A stretch of DNA of 64,000 nt, taken from Dyadobacter linearis (GTDB lineage Bacteria > Bacteroidota > Bacteroidia > Cytophagales > Spirosomataceae). Positions 9,522 through 18,602 of the stretch are shown one piece after another (position 1 is the stretch's first letter; each line of letters begins with the position of its first letter). The notes below the pieces were generated by a model. That model saw only the letters and a list, made by a program, of their open reading frames with translations. It was not told where the DNA came from and ran no database searches. The stretch spans positions 124,001 through 188,000 of the forward strand of contig NZ_CAJRAU010000001.1 of assembly GCF_907165045.1 (NCBI RefSeq). The letters run 5' to 3'. Both the position numbers and the translations under genes were made by a program.

Positions 9522-10760
9522 TTATTGACGCGAAACCCTGTAAATAACACCGTTGGTATCGTCGGAAAAGAGTAGCGACCCGTCTGTGTGCACTGTCACG
9601 CCCACCAGCCTGCCGAAATGCGCGCGGTTGTTGCCGACAATGAATCCGGTTACGAAATCCTCAAACCGAACCGGCTTTCCATTCTCGAAATGCATGCGCA
9701 CGATCTTGTAACCCACGGGGGTACTTCTGTTCCAGGAGCCGCGCATAGCTACGAAAGCATCATTTTTATACTCAGCCGGGAACATTGCGCCATTATAAAA
9801 CGCCATTCCCATCGGGGCTGAGTGTGCCTGGTAAGTGAGCGTCGGCAGCGTGGTTTTTTGGAGATACTGACTGTAAGTAGTGTCGCCCTTCGGCCTGTCA
9901 CCGGGGTTATATTTCCCCTCTCCGTAAATGTACGGCCAGCCGTAATCTGCGCCTTGCTTGATCATATTTACCTCTTCCTTTTGCTCATCGTCTCCAAGCC
10001 AGTCTATCCCGTGGTCCATTCCCCAGAGTTCATTCGTTTCAGGATGCCAGCCGAAGCCGATCGTATTCCGCAAACCTTTTGCAAAGATCTTTCTGTTCGA
10101 CCCGTCTTCTTCTGCACGCAGGATCGTCGCATTTTCGGGATTTGGCTCGGGGCAGGAGTTACAGGTACTGCCCACCGTGAGGTACATTTTACCATCGGGA
10201 CCGAATGCAATTGTCCGGTTGGGGTGCTGGCCGCCGTCGGGCAGGTCATTGATCAGCATGCGCGGCTGCCCGAGCGTGCCGTCGGCATTCATGTCGGCTA
10301 CGTACACTTCATTCACAGCAACCATGTACATTTTGTTGTTATGAATGGTCAGGCCGTGTACCTGCTTGATATTTGCGACGGTTTTGATCACCTCGCCCAC
10401 GCCATCGTTATTCATATCCTGGACCATTAACACAATACCGGCTTCCCGGTCGGAAGCGTAGATCTGCCCGCCCGGGCCGGTTACCAGGATCCTGGGCTTA
10501 CCAAGCTTATCGGCAAATTTAGTTACCCTAAAACCAGCCGGCACGCGCAGCTGAGCGATATTTTCATCTGTTGCAGGTTGTACTGCGGGATAAAATACAT
10601 ACCCTTTTATCTCGCTTGAAGTAGGTTCCTTATCAGTTTCGGGAATGATCGATTCCCACAGATCGCTGGCTTCTTTACAGCCGGTAAGGCCGGCGGACAT
10701 TAACACTGCTGCCACGAATGTAAGCCGCAGGCATGATTTCAAAGGATAGTTCAGTTTCAT
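9522..10760 (-). CDS. Sorbosone/glucose dehydrogenase-like six-bladed propeller lipoprotein
   Basis: Exported sugar-dehydrogenase-like protein of 412 aa. The ATG at 10760 directly precedes a lipoprotein signal (MKLNYPLKSCLRLTFVAAVL, lipobox LTGC); an upstream TTG was set aside. The body is a six-bladed propeller of the soluble glucose dehydrogenase/L-sorbosone dehydrogenase family: QLRVPAGFRVTKFADKLGKPR at the start, HPNRTIAFGPDGKMYLTVGS, LRNTIGFGWHPETNELWGMD, GADYGWPYIYGEG and SAPMGMAFYNGAMFP. These are the family's NPxxxAFxPDG, GWHP and YGWPY motifs. Members bind PQQ and oxidise aldoses or related compounds in the periplasm; whether this one is catalytic is not known. A pair of cysteines (CNSC) sits in the third blade. 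A histidine kinase is divergent upstream. Confidence 0.88.
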   Translation of the reverse strand: MKLNYPLKSCLRLTFVAAVLMSAGLTGCKEASDLWESIIPETDKEPTSSEIKGYVFYPAVQPATDENIAQLRVPAGFRVTKFADKLGKPRILVTGPGGQIYASDREAGIVLMVQDMNNDGVGEVIKTVANIKQVHGLTIHNNKMYMVAVNEVYVADMNADGTLGQPRMLINDLPDGGQHPNRTIAFGPDGKMYLTVGSTCNSCPEPNPENATILRAEEDGSNRKIFAKGLRNTIGFGWHPETNELWGMDHGIDWLGDDEQKEEVNMIKQGADYGWPYIYGEGKYNPGDRPKGDTTYSQYLQKTTLPTLTYQAHSAPMGMAFYNGAMFPAEYKNDAFVAMRGSWNRSTPVGYKIVRMHFENGKPVRFEDFVTGFIVGNNRAHFGRLVGVTVHTDGSLLFSDDTNGVIYRVSRQ

Positions 10761-10848
10761 TTTGGTTTTGTTTTGTTGATGAGCGTTTGTCAAATACAGG
10801 TCATTTTCTTTGGAAAACTTAGCGCCTTTTAAAAAAGGTATACCAACC

Positions 10849-10856
10849 TATTTTTG
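10849..10856 (+). promoter_or_regulatory. Candidate -7 promoter element of the histidine kinase gene
   Basis: TATTTTTG fits the Bacteroidota -7 consensus TAnnTTTG and lies 65 bp before the ATG. Nineteen bases upstream is CTTT, a partial -33 box. Confidence 0.45.
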
Positions 10857-10921
10857 GCCAAACTCATTTATGCAATGCATTGGAATGATTTTTTGCCGGA
10901 CAATGCAATCCCCTTTAAAAA

Positions 10922-12199
10922 ATGGCAGCAAAAAAAACAGCAGATAAAATGCAGGTTGCAGTATGTAGCAAGTTTCTGCTCATCCGCAGAGAAGCTATGC
11001 TTAACAGATGGCGCGAGCGATGTGCCCAGGATCAGCATCTAACCAGTAAGAGTACATTTTCGAGAGAAGAATTCAACGACCAGATGCCGGTGCTGCTCGA
11101 CATTCTTCACCAGAGACTGAATGACGAAACGCCCACATACGATCCGCTGCTGGCCGCCAATGAGCATGGCCTGCACCGGTGGCAGTCGGGTTATGAACTG
11201 CCTGATCTGATCCTTGAGCTGGAACATTTGTTCGCTATCCTGCATGAAGAAGTCCTTACTTTTCAACAATCGCAGGAAAATATCAGCCCACAGGCGCTCA
11301 CCAAAATATATCGCGAAATCTATCAGATCTATTCTGAGTCCTGCCGGGGAAGCATTGTTTACTACCACGAGCTCAGGCAGACTACTGCTGCTGAACAGGC
11401 AGCCCGCTTACAGCAGGCTTTGGACCAACTTCAGGAACTCGCAAAAATGCGGAGTGAGCATTTGCGCCACAGCTCGCACGACTTGCGGTCAAGTTTCAGC
11501 GTGCTGATGATGTCCTCCCACCTGTGGCAACTGGACGCGGCGGATCTCGACAAGACGGAGATTATGGGTATGCTGAACAGAAACCTGAATTCCATACGGG
11601 ATATGTTGCTGCAATTGACGGATTTCGCCCGGATCGAGGCTGGTCAGGAGACACTTGTGATTAAAAAATTTGATGTTGCTGCGATGATCCGGGATACGAC
11701 CGATCTGATCAGGCCGGCGGCAGAAGCCAAAAACTTGATATTTATAGCAGAAGGACCGGAAAAGCTGATGATCGAGAGCGACCGCGTACAGATTCAGCGT
11801 GTACTCCAGAACCTGCTTTACAATGCGATTAAATACACACAAACCGGAAGCATTAATGTTACCTGGTCACCGGAGAGTGAAGCGAGGTGGATTATGAGTG
11901 TTCAGGACTCGGGTCCCGGATTTGCAGAAAATTCTCCCGTAAGCTTACTCGCCGATCAACTGAGACCGCCGGTGCATTCACCAGCTATTTATCAGGAAAT
12001 GCTGCAAAAGCCCGCTCCAACATTGGCCAGAATGAAAGAAAAGATTGATTTGAAAGAGAGTGAAGGTCTTGGACTCTTTATCGTCAAGAAAATCTGCGAA
12101 TTGATGAAGGCGAGTATGGATATTGAAAGCAAGCCCGGAGCAGGTACGCTGGTCAGGATTAAGTTTCAATGTAATCAGGAGCAAAACAAACAGGCGTAG
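10922..12199 (+). CDS. Soluble sensor histidine kinase
   Basis: A 425-aa kinase with no membrane segment. Residues 1-160 form a helical sensor domain resembling the RsbRD N-terminal type (LLIRREAMLNRWRERCAQ, then ELPDLILELEHLFAILHEEV). A coiled linker leads to the HisKA H-box with the phospho-accepting His186 in SSHDLRSSF. The ATPase domain follows with the N box (LQNLLYNAIKYTQTGS), G1 (VQDSGPGF) and G2 (ESEGLGLFIVKKI). All key residues are present. No response regulator is adjacent, so the partner is elsewhere. The ATG at 10922 is used; MQVAV at 10949 is an alternative. Its stop codon lies inside the terminator stem. Confidence 0.92.
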   Translation: MAAKKTADKMQVAVCSKFLLIRREAMLNRWRERCAQDQHLTSKSTFSREEFNDQMPVLLDILHQRLNDETPTYDPLLAANEHGLHRWQSGYELPDLILELEHLFAILHEEVLTFQQSQENISPQALTKIYREIYQIYSESCRGSIVYYHELRQTTAAEQAARLQQALDQLQELAKMRSEHLRHSSHDLRSSFSVLMMSSHLWQLDAADLDKTEIMGMLNRNLNSIRDMLLQLTDFARIEAGQETLVIKKFDVAAMIRDTTDLIRPAAEAKNLIFIAEGPEKLMIESDRVQIQRVLQNLLYNAIKYTQTGSINVTWSPESEARWIMSVQDSGPGFAENSPVSLLADQLRPPVHSPAIYQEMLQKPAPTLARMKEKIDLKESEGLGLFIVKKICELMKASMDIESKPGAGTLVRIKFQCNQEQNKQA

Positions 12200-12220
12200 C
12201 ATTGCTACGCCTGCGTTTTC
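12191..12220. terminator. Bidirectional terminator overlapping a stop codon
   Basis: Perfect 10-bp hairpin CAGGCGTAGC-ATT-GCTACGCCTG (12191-12213), followed by CGTTTTC on the plus strand and TTTGTTTTG on the minus strand. The kinase stop codon is within the left arm. It also serves the minus-strand 61-aa gene ending at 12220. Confidence 0.9.
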
Positions 12221-12405
12221 TAATTTTCGATATTCAACTGCTCACGAATACCCGCCCGGGTACCCTGAATGAAAAGTTTTTCCTCGTTTTTAAGTATTAC
12301 CAGGCAGAATCGCATATCAGCGTCAGGAATAATTTCCACTACTTCCGAGGGAGAAATCAATACTTCGCTGCCGTCTTCCTTGGCTTTGAATTTCACAGGT
12401 TCCAT
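12220..12405 (-). CDS. Small acidic protein, unknown function
   Basis: A 61-aa protein not recognised by family. It is compact and beta-rich: MEPVKFKAKEDGSEVLISPS, EVVEIIPDADMRFCLVILKN and EEKLFIQGTRAGIREQLNIEN read as three to four strands and a short C-terminal helix, with no signal peptide. The pattern is like small domains that bind nucleic acid or other proteins, but no function is claimed. It begins 27 bp after the amylase stop on the same strand and stops against the shared terminator, so it is likely co-transcribed with the amylase. Coding is supported by the ordered protein pattern and its fit between amylase and terminator. Confidence 0.65.
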   Translation of the reverse strand: MEPVKFKAKEDGSEVLISPSEVVEIIPDADMRFCLVILKNEEKLFIQGTRAGIREQLNIEN

Positions 12406-12432
12406 ATATTGAGGTTAGTCTGATTTGATCCG

Positions 12433-13920
12433 TTACTGCTGCACCGCCCACACACTGACCGAGCGACCGTTCACGCTGAACTCTGCATTTCCATCTTCCC
12501 CGATCACCACGGCCTCACCGATATTTCCCATATAATCCACAAAAGTTTTACCCGCATGCTGCTGGCCTACGTACATCTTTTTCGATGCATTTTCATGGTT
12601 CGATATCATCACCGCACAGCCTGAAATGTCGCGGCTTTCGTCGCCTTCGCGCGTCCATCCGATACAATTGATCTCGTCAAAATATTCATGTTGTGGCCCG
12701 TAGGCAATGTTTTTCCTTACGTATAGCAGGGTTTCGAGCCGATCTAGCTTTTCGAGCGTGATATCGTGCTCCTGCTCATCATTTCCAACATCCGTATATT
12801 TAGATCCGTAAAGATCCGTGTAGAAAATGCAGGGATATCCCGCTTCTCGCAGCAAAATGATAGCGTAAGCGATCGGTCTGAACCAGCCTTCCACGGTTTG
12901 TTCGAGCGATTGCAGCGGCTGCGTATCGTGATTTTCAACCAATGTAACCGCCAGCTCAGGCATAGTCTGCACGAGCGTATCGTCCAGAATGGTCCGGAGA
13001 TCATAGTGTTCATTTTCCTTCGAAGCCCGGAAAAAATTAGCCTGTAAAGGCGCGTCGAAAAGCGAAACGCGTTTTTCGGTCGCTTCAATATAAGCCAACA
13101 TAGAACCGAGATCGTACGGCGCCCAGTACTCTCCTACTGTGTAAAATTCTTTTTGAAACTTGCCACGCAAATGGTCCAGCCACTCGTTGAAGAACGCGGG
13201 GTCCATGTGCTTGATCGCGTCCAGCCTGAAACCGTCGCAATTCACGGTTTCTACAAACCATTCTCCCCAGTTTCTCAGCTCCTGGCGCACGTGCGGGTTA
13301 CGGAACTCAATATCCGACAACATCAGATAGTCATAGTTGCCATTTTCCAGATCGAGCACATCCTGCCAGCCGTCGCCGTACTGATTTTGAATACTGTAAA
13401 TTGCATTTTGCTCACTTGAAGCATTATAATCCACACCCGAAAAGCACTGAAAATCCCATACAAACTGGGAATATTTGCCGCCTCTGCCGGGGAAAGTGAA
13501 CTTAGTATACGCTTCAATTTCAAAGGTATCACTCACGAATTCGTTCCGGTTTTCCGGCGTAACTTCTTTCACCGGCACCATTTCGGTTTCATCTGCGCCG
13601 CCCATGTGGTTGAGTACTACGTCGCAGTAAACCTGCAAACCGGCCTCTTTCGCGGTTGCAATTGCGTCGATCAGCTCTTGTTTGGTACCGTATTTGGTTC
13701 TGACCGAGCCTTTCTGATCGAATTCGCCCAGATCGTAAAGATCGTAGGAATCATAGCCGGAAGAATCGGCGCCTTCCATGCCTTTGTGTGCGGGCGGTAT
13801 CCAAACCGAGTCGATACCGATACTTTTAAGTCGCTGAGATTCGTTTTTGAAGTGTTGCCAAAGACTGCCATCGGCCGGATAGTACCATTCGAAGAATTGC
13901 AGCATTGTAAAATTTTCCAT
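12433..13920 (-). CDS. Cytoplasmic alpha-amylase, GH13 (subfamily 5-like)
   Basis: A 495-aa enzyme that cuts internal alpha-1,4 bonds of starch-like glucans. It has no signal peptide, so it acts in the cytoplasm on glycogen or imported oligosaccharide. The (beta/alpha)8 barrel carries the four GH13 regions: DVVLNHMGG (region I, from residue 100), GFRLDAIKH with nucleophile Asp234, TVGEYW with acid/base Glu264, and VENHDTQ with Asp332. The opening MLQFFEWYYPADGSLWQHF and the IDSVWIPPAHKG motif are those of the intracellular AmyA/liquefying amylase type. A C-terminal beta domain ends at VNGRSVSVWAVQQ. A branching enzyme gene lies 5 kb away on the other strand. Followed by a 61-aa gene. Confidence 0.95.
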   Translation of the reverse strand: MENFTMLQFFEWYYPADGSLWQHFKNESQRLKSIGIDSVWIPPAHKGMEGADSSGYDSYDLYDLGEFDQKGSVRTKYGTKQELIDAIATAKEAGLQVYCDVVLNHMGGADETEMVPVKEVTPENRNEFVSDTFEIEAYTKFTFPGRGGKYSQFVWDFQCFSGVDYNASSEQNAIYSIQNQYGDGWQDVLDLENGNYDYLMLSDIEFRNPHVRQELRNWGEWFVETVNCDGFRLDAIKHMDPAFFNEWLDHLRGKFQKEFYTVGEYWAPYDLGSMLAYIEATEKRVSLFDAPLQANFFRASKENEHYDLRTILDDTLVQTMPELAVTLVENHDTQPLQSLEQTVEGWFRPIAYAIILLREAGYPCIFYTDLYGSKYTDVGNDEQEHDITLEKLDRLETLLYVRKNIAYGPQHEYFDEINCIGWTREGDESRDISGCAVMISNHENASKKMYVGQQHAGKTFVDYMGNIGEAVVIGEDGNAEFSVNGRSVSVWAVQQ

Positions 13921-14023
13921 AAAAATGATAAAGGGCTGCGGGGTTGAATGCAGCAGAATAACTACATTAAATAACCATACCGACCGAAAATCCGGGCTGC
14001 AAGTCAGTTGTGTATCCGACCTT

Positions 14024-15043
14024 TTATTTAATCGCGCGTTTTGCCCAGTTGAAGATCGTGGAATACACTTCTTCCCGCACCGGCTTTCTGGATAGTACCA
14101 GATCGTGCATCCCGCCGGGAACCGACTGAATGCTGTATTGACCCACGATATTCTGTGCCTGCCGCGCTACTTCACTCACATTCAGGATTGCATCGCCACT
14201 AAACATCGCATCGCTCCATTTCTTTTCGTCAATAGATTTGGCCGCGTGCAGGACCAGAACAGGTTTATTGATCTGCAAACCCTGGGCGAGCTTTTCCTGC
14301 CCGATATTCACAGCACGGAGCCAGCCGAAGTTGACAGGAGGCGCGATAAGTGGCTTGAAACCAAGACTGTAAGACCACTCCCCATGAAAATCTTTATGCA
14401 AACTTTCGCCGTAAAGCGGGTTCAAACCAAGATCAATAAGCGTTTCCGGGTGTTTTTCCGCGCGTTTGATCATCAAAGGCAATGCCGTTTTTTTGAGGCC
14501 GGACTTGAATTCGAGCGCGAACATCGGACTGTTCAGCAACACTGCGTCAAAACGCTCCTTTCCACTATTTGCATCCGCATACATGGAAACGACCAGCCCA
14601 CCGAGCGAGTGCCCCATCAGCAGCACCTTCGTATTTCCCTCGTTGTGAATGATACTTAATGTGGTATCGATGTCAGCGAAATATTCGGAAAGGTCGCGTA
14701 CGTTGTTGAATTTCTGATGAGCCAGCCACGAGCGTCCATATTTGCGCAGGTCGACGGCGTAGAAGTTATACCCTTCCTTCAAAAACCGCTCGGCCATTTC
14801 TTCCTGAAAAAAGTAATCGTTGAAGCCGTGCACATACAGTACCGCTTTCGTGCTTTTTTCGGGTGTTGTTTTCCTGATAATCGTACAGGTAACACTACCC
14901 TCATAATCCCCGGGCTGCACAATAGTAGCTTGTTTGAACTCCTTACCAAGAATATCGGTGAAGTAAGTGGCCTGGGCAAAGGCGGAATGCGTTAGTGCAA
15001 CTATCGTCAGGAAAAATAAAGAATAAAAAAATTTCATGTTCAT
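14024..15043 (-). CDS. Exported alpha/beta hydrolase (lysophospholipase/S33-like)
   Basis: A 339-aa serine hydrolase of the monoglyceride lipase/serine aminopeptidase S33 group. Signal peptide MNMKFFYSLFFLTIVALTHS, cleaved near AFAQ, sends it to the periplasm. The core shows the oxyanion motif LYVHGFNDYF, then AVDLRKYGRS, the nucleophile elbow GHSLGG with Ser146, and a C-terminal GGMHDLVLS giving the catalytic histidine. The acidic member of the triad is probably in the VLHAAKSIDEKKWSDAM stretch. Substrate unknown; esters such as monoacylglycerols are usual in the family. It seems to be transcribed alone or with the 15079-16035 gene 35 bp upstream. Confidence 0.9.
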   Translation of the reverse strand: MNMKFFYSLFFLTIVALTHSAFAQATYFTDILGKEFKQATIVQPGDYEGSVTCTIIRKTTPEKSTKAVLYVHGFNDYFFQEEMAERFLKEGYNFYAVDLRKYGRSWLAHQKFNNVRDLSEYFADIDTTLSIIHNEGNTKVLLMGHSLGGLVVSMYADANSGKERFDAVLLNSPMFALEFKSGLKKTALPLMIKRAEKHPETLIDLGLNPLYGESLHKDFHGEWSYSLGFKPLIAPPVNFGWLRAVNIGQEKLAQGLQINKPVLVLHAAKSIDEKKWSDAMFSGDAILNVSEVARQAQNIVGQYSIQSVPGGMHDLVLSRKPVREEVYSTIFNWAKRAIK

Positions 15044-15078
15044 GGTTCTGCTGCCTTAAAGATAGCAGTTGTGCAAGA

Positions 15079-16035
15079 TTAGTAGTAATCCTGATCTTCC
15101 AAAATTTCAATACCGAACGAGAAGGTGCTAAAATCGTTGAACCCTTGGTGAAGACGCCATCTTCCATTCCATCCCGAGGTTGCACTCTGAGTATCTTTTA
15201 ATTTCGTCATTGGGATCATCGGGGTAATCGGTGAAAAGTTTTGCAACACCATTTTTCGCTGGTTTTTTAAAGAAAATTTACCGAATTCCCCGGTTCTGAT
15301 TTCGTGGTAAATCGAGTCCTGGGTAGTATAGCCGACGGTTTCTAATCCAACCCAAACGCCCGACTTGGGAAATGGAATCTCAATCTCGTCCAGTGTATAA
15401 AAAATCTGCTTTTGATCGTCAGAGACATCTACGATCGCCGGTTTCAAAAGAAGATCTTGACCGGGGAGCCCTGAAACTGTATTGGAAAACAGCCACATCC
15501 TTACCCGATAAGAGCGCGGCAGGATTGCCTTTTTATTGCTATGCTCAGCGAGGACGTAAGTCAACGACCTTATTATGCCTTTTGAACCTTTTGAATTTTC
15601 GATATAACTGGCCATGATTACGCCTGCATTCATGCTGATGCTACTTCCTGCAAGCCGCTTCTTTACAGCGTGGTCGGCAAAGCCTAAGGCTCTTATTTTC
15701 GGCTTGCGCGAAGACTTTATTGTGACCTCTTCTAAAAGATGTACCGAAGGATGTAGGCGGATTGAATCAAGCTGCATAAACTCATGTGCGGCCAGTGTTA
15801 AGGACTTATACCCTACACAAGAAACAGTGATGGTATCTATTTCCGATAAAGTTGATATGCAAAACTTTCCGTCCTCGGCGCTGTAAGAACCTGCACCAGA
15901 TTTATTAAAATACAGAGTTCCGTAGCTGATACCGTTTCCTGTATCCGCATCAACTAAAATGCCACATTTTTCCTGCGCCAATGTCAGCGCAGGAAAAATT
16001 AAAGCAATCAGCATTGTAAAAATTCTCAGATTCAT
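15079..16035 (-). CDS. Carboxypeptidase-like regulatory domain protein, exported
   Basis: A 318-aa protein of unknown role. The ATG at 16035 is chosen because it opens a signal peptide (MNLRIFTMLIALIFPALTLA); the frame runs 29 codons further upstream but that stretch is basic and unlike an export signal. Residues 20-105 form a CarboxypepD_reg-like beta-sandwich: CGILVDADTGNGISYGTLYF, YSAEDGKFCIS and TITVSCVGYKSLTL. The rest is a beta-rich domain ending in TFSFGIEILEDQDYY. Similar proteins without a barrel are common in Cytophagales, and many carry this domain as a TonB-receptor-like module. A co-transcribed hydrolase follows after 35 bp. Confidence 0.75.
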   Translation of the reverse strand: MNLRIFTMLIALIFPALTLAQEKCGILVDADTGNGISYGTLYFNKSGAGSYSAEDGKFCISTLSEIDTITVSCVGYKSLTLAAHEFMQLDSIRLHPSVHLLEEVTIKSSRKPKIRALGFADHAVKKRLAGSSISMNAGVIMASYIENSKGSKGIIRSLTYVLAEHSNKKAILPRSYRVRMWLFSNTVSGLPGQDLLLKPAIVDVSDDQKQIFYTLDEIEIPFPKSGVWVGLETVGYTTQDSIYHEIRTGEFGKFSLKNQRKMVLQNFSPITPMIPMTKLKDTQSATSGWNGRWRLHQGFNDFSTFSFGIEILEDQDYY

Positions 16036-16280
16036 TTCAATTTGATGGACAAACGTCCTCACATGAGCCAGTCTCGAAAACCGCTTCATTCCAAACTGAG
16101 AAGCCAAAGGATTGCTAACCAAAGCGATGTCAAACTATGTTTAATGCAGAATTATTTTGGGTTAAAATGTGTAACCGGATTGCCTAGAATTATTCATCGG
16201 CGAACTTCTTTTTCTGCACGGAAGAAAAGAAGTAATACACTTGTAAATACTACAAAGCGATTTTTAAGCTGTTCGAACTA

Positions 16281-17105
16281 CTACTCTATCTTCTTCAACT
16301 CCTCGCCTCTGTCGGGTTTGAGGTTGACAGCTTTGAATTCTGGATTTGTGTTGTTTTCGATGATAAAGCCTTTTGCCAGATCAATTTCGACACGGATAGA
16401 ATTGGTTTTGAATTTGAAAATATGTCCGCCGGATTTGAGATCGTCGGCCACGTAATGCAAATGGAAGCCGGGCACGTTGGTCCGTGCGAGGTACGGGGGA
16501 AGCAGGAATCCGTTGCAGATACCCTGCGTATTTTTCAGCTCAAAAACGGCCTGGTTTGTTTTCAAATGCTCACTCAATGTTTTGTAGGGAGGCTTTGCAG
16601 GACTGGCTGCGCGGGTGGTCATTTCTGAAAATTTCCCGGTAATCCGCAATGCATAAATGCCATTTGGGTTCAGAATACTTACTAAATGCTCCTGGACTTT
16701 TTCATAGCTCAGGTTTTCGCCAGCGATCGTAATGACCGTGTCAGCTTTAAAAAATTTCACAAACGCGGCGGAGGTACTGTCCATGTCGTGCGCCTCTTTA
16801 ACCGAACCATCGTGTGACACTTTATATACTTTCCCATTATTGATCATGAGTTCGCCGTCGACCTTATTGAATGTCCCGACACCAAAATCGCCTTTGGTTT
16901 TCAGGCTGGCTATGGTTAGGTCACCGTCAAATACGCCCGCCATCAATGCGTCGATAATAGAATACTGATACATGAAATCCTGGTCTGCAAGGGAAGTACC
17001 GATATATTTTTGTGGGTTCTGGCTGGATTTACAGTTGGTTAGAAGGCCGGTTACTATAATGACAAGTAGAAGGTTTTTTACATAATGCGAAAATACACTG
17101 GACAT
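16281..17105 (-). CDS. budA: Alpha-acetolactate decarboxylase, predicted lipoprotein
   Basis: Converts 2-acetolactate to acetoin and CO2. The 274-aa chain matches the family along its length: YQYSIIDALMAGVFDGDLTI, KGDFGVGTFNKVDGEL, a central ALRITGKFSEMTTR, and the zinc site GFHLHYVADDLKSGGH with ligands His215, His217 and His228. An N-terminal lipoprotein signal (NLLLVIIVTGLLTNC, modified Cys25) predicts export and membrane anchoring, unlike the cytoplasmic enzymes of enteric bacteria, though secreted forms are known (for example from Brevibacillus). No acetolactate synthase or butanediol dehydrogenase gene is near. Kinetic competence is inferred from the intact metal site only. Confidence 0.88.
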   Translation of the reverse strand: MSSVFSHYVKNLLLVIIVTGLLTNCKSSQNPQKYIGTSLADQDFMYQYSIIDALMAGVFDGDLTIASLKTKGDFGVGTFNKVDGELMINNGKVYKVSHDGSVKEAHDMDSTSAAFVKFFKADTVITIAGENLSYEKVQEHLVSILNPNGIYALRITGKFSEMTTRAASPAKPPYKTLSEHLKTNQAVFELKNTQGICNGFLLPPYLARTNVPGFHLHYVADDLKSGGHIFKFKTNSIRVEIDLAKGFIIENNTNPEFKAVNLKPDRGEELKKIE

Positions 17106-17269
17106 AATTGGAGGTTGAGGTGATAATTACTAATGCAGTTTTTAGATTTCTCTACTCTTCCACGATTTCCATATTTCACTTGCAACACTTCAAAAATTGG
17201 TTTTTAAGTAAAAAGAAGACATCTTAAAGAAACATTGACCATCCCGAAGTCACCCAATACCGATCTTCA

Positions 17270-18478
17270 ATGAGAAAATTTTTACTTCTGGCCACTTTTC
17301 CTGTACTCACATTCGCACAGGCACAACAAGTTACACTTTCGCCCAAAGCTGCAAAGATTCATGCGAATGCACTGACCATCGATACCCACGCCGATGTGCC
17401 TATTAATATGATGAAGGAGGGTTTTGATATTTCGAAAGAATACGATTACGATAAAGACGGATCGCAGATCGATTTTCCAAGGATGATCAGAGGCGGCATG
17501 GACGGGATGTTTTTTGCGGTATACCTCGGTCAGGGAAAGCGGACGGAGGAAGCCAATGCAGAGGCCAAGAAGAAAGCACTCGCGATATTCGACAAAATCC
17601 ACGAAGCCGCCCGCCTGCATCCAGATATTGCGGCGATCGCGACCACCTCGAAAGACGCTTACAGATTACAGAAAGAGGGAAAACGCGCGATGTTCATCGG
17701 CATGGAAAACGGCTGGCCGATCGGGAAAGACATTGCCAATCTGAAAATGTTCTATGACCTGGGGTTGCGCTATATTACGCTCTCGCACTCGCTGAACAAC
17801 GATATCTGCGACTCTTCCACCGACGGCGACGGGCCAGAACACAACGGTTTGAGCAAATTTGGTGAAGATGTGGTGAAAGAAATGAACCGCCTCGGCATGA
17901 TGGTCGACGTTTCCCACGTGTCGGATTCGACTTTTTATGATGTGATCCGATTGACCAAAGCGCCAGTAATCGCATCGCATTCATCGTGCCGCGCATTGTG
18001 CGACGTGCCCCGGAATATGACCGACGATATGATCAGGGCGCTGGCCAAAAACGGCGGGGTTATACAGATCAATTTTGTACCAAATTTTGTAAAAAAACCT
18101 TCCGAGCCGCATGAAATGTCGCTGAAAGCATTGCGCTTGAAAATCCGCCAGACCGACCTTTCCGACGCTGACAAGAAAGCGTTGAGGGACGAAATGAAAG
18201 CGGTGGATGAAAAATACAAAGCGGATAAACCGACCGTGCAAGACGCTGTGAATCACATTGAGCACGTGATCAAGCTCACCAGCGCCGACCATGTAGGAAT
18301 AGGAATGGACCTCGACGGCGGCGGCGAGGTGATCGGGGTGAGAGATGTAAGCCAGATCGGCGCGATCACGGAGGAACTAGTGAAAAGGGGCTATTCAGCG
18401 GAGGATATTGAGAAGATATGGGGAGGAAATATCATGCGGGTTTTGGATCAGGCCGAGAGAGCAGCGGGCAAATTGTAA
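17270..18478 (+). CDS. Exported membrane dipeptidase, peptidase family M19
   Basis: A zinc dipeptidase (renal dipeptidase family) of 402 aa. Signal peptide MRKFLLLATFPVLTFAQAQ is followed by the metal site DTHADVP (His40, Asp42). Other family motifs are the bridging glutamate in FIGMENGWPI, LTHSLNND-like ITLSHSLNNDICDSSTDG, VDVSHVSDSTFYDVI and APVIASHSSCRALCDVPRN, with the last histidines completing the binuclear site. HVGIGMDLDGGG near the end is the usual C-terminal motif. It probably cleaves dipeptides, including D-amino-acid ones, in the periplasm. No recognised operon partner. Confidence 0.95.
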   Translation: MRKFLLLATFPVLTFAQAQQVTLSPKAAKIHANALTIDTHADVPINMMKEGFDISKEYDYDKDGSQIDFPRMIRGGMDGMFFAVYLGQGKRTEEANAEAKKKALAIFDKIHEAARLHPDIAAIATTSKDAYRLQKEGKRAMFIGMENGWPIGKDIANLKMFYDLGLRYITLSHSLNNDICDSSTDGDGPEHNGLSKFGEDVVKEMNRLGMMVDVSHVSDSTFYDVIRLTKAPVIASHSSCRALCDVPRNMTDDMIRALAKNGGVIQINFVPNFVKKPSEPHEMSLKALRLKIRQTDLSDADKKALRDEMKAVDEKYKADKPTVQDAVNHIEHVIKLTSADHVGIGMDLDGGGEVIGVRDVSQIGAITEELVKRGYSAEDIEKIWGGNIMRVLDQAERAAGKL

Positions 18479-18602
18479 ACCAAACAGAATGAGGTTATTT
18501 GCAGGAAAACCAGCAAAAAAATATATACATTTTAAGAAATAGTTTAATAAAATTGCAAATCTTACATCCACATAAGGATTATCATTAATTGCGTTCAAAC
18601 AA

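Noticed and set aside
9822..10430. 202-codon antisense frame in the sorbosone dehydrogenase-like gene
   Set aside because: Antisense shadow without motifs.
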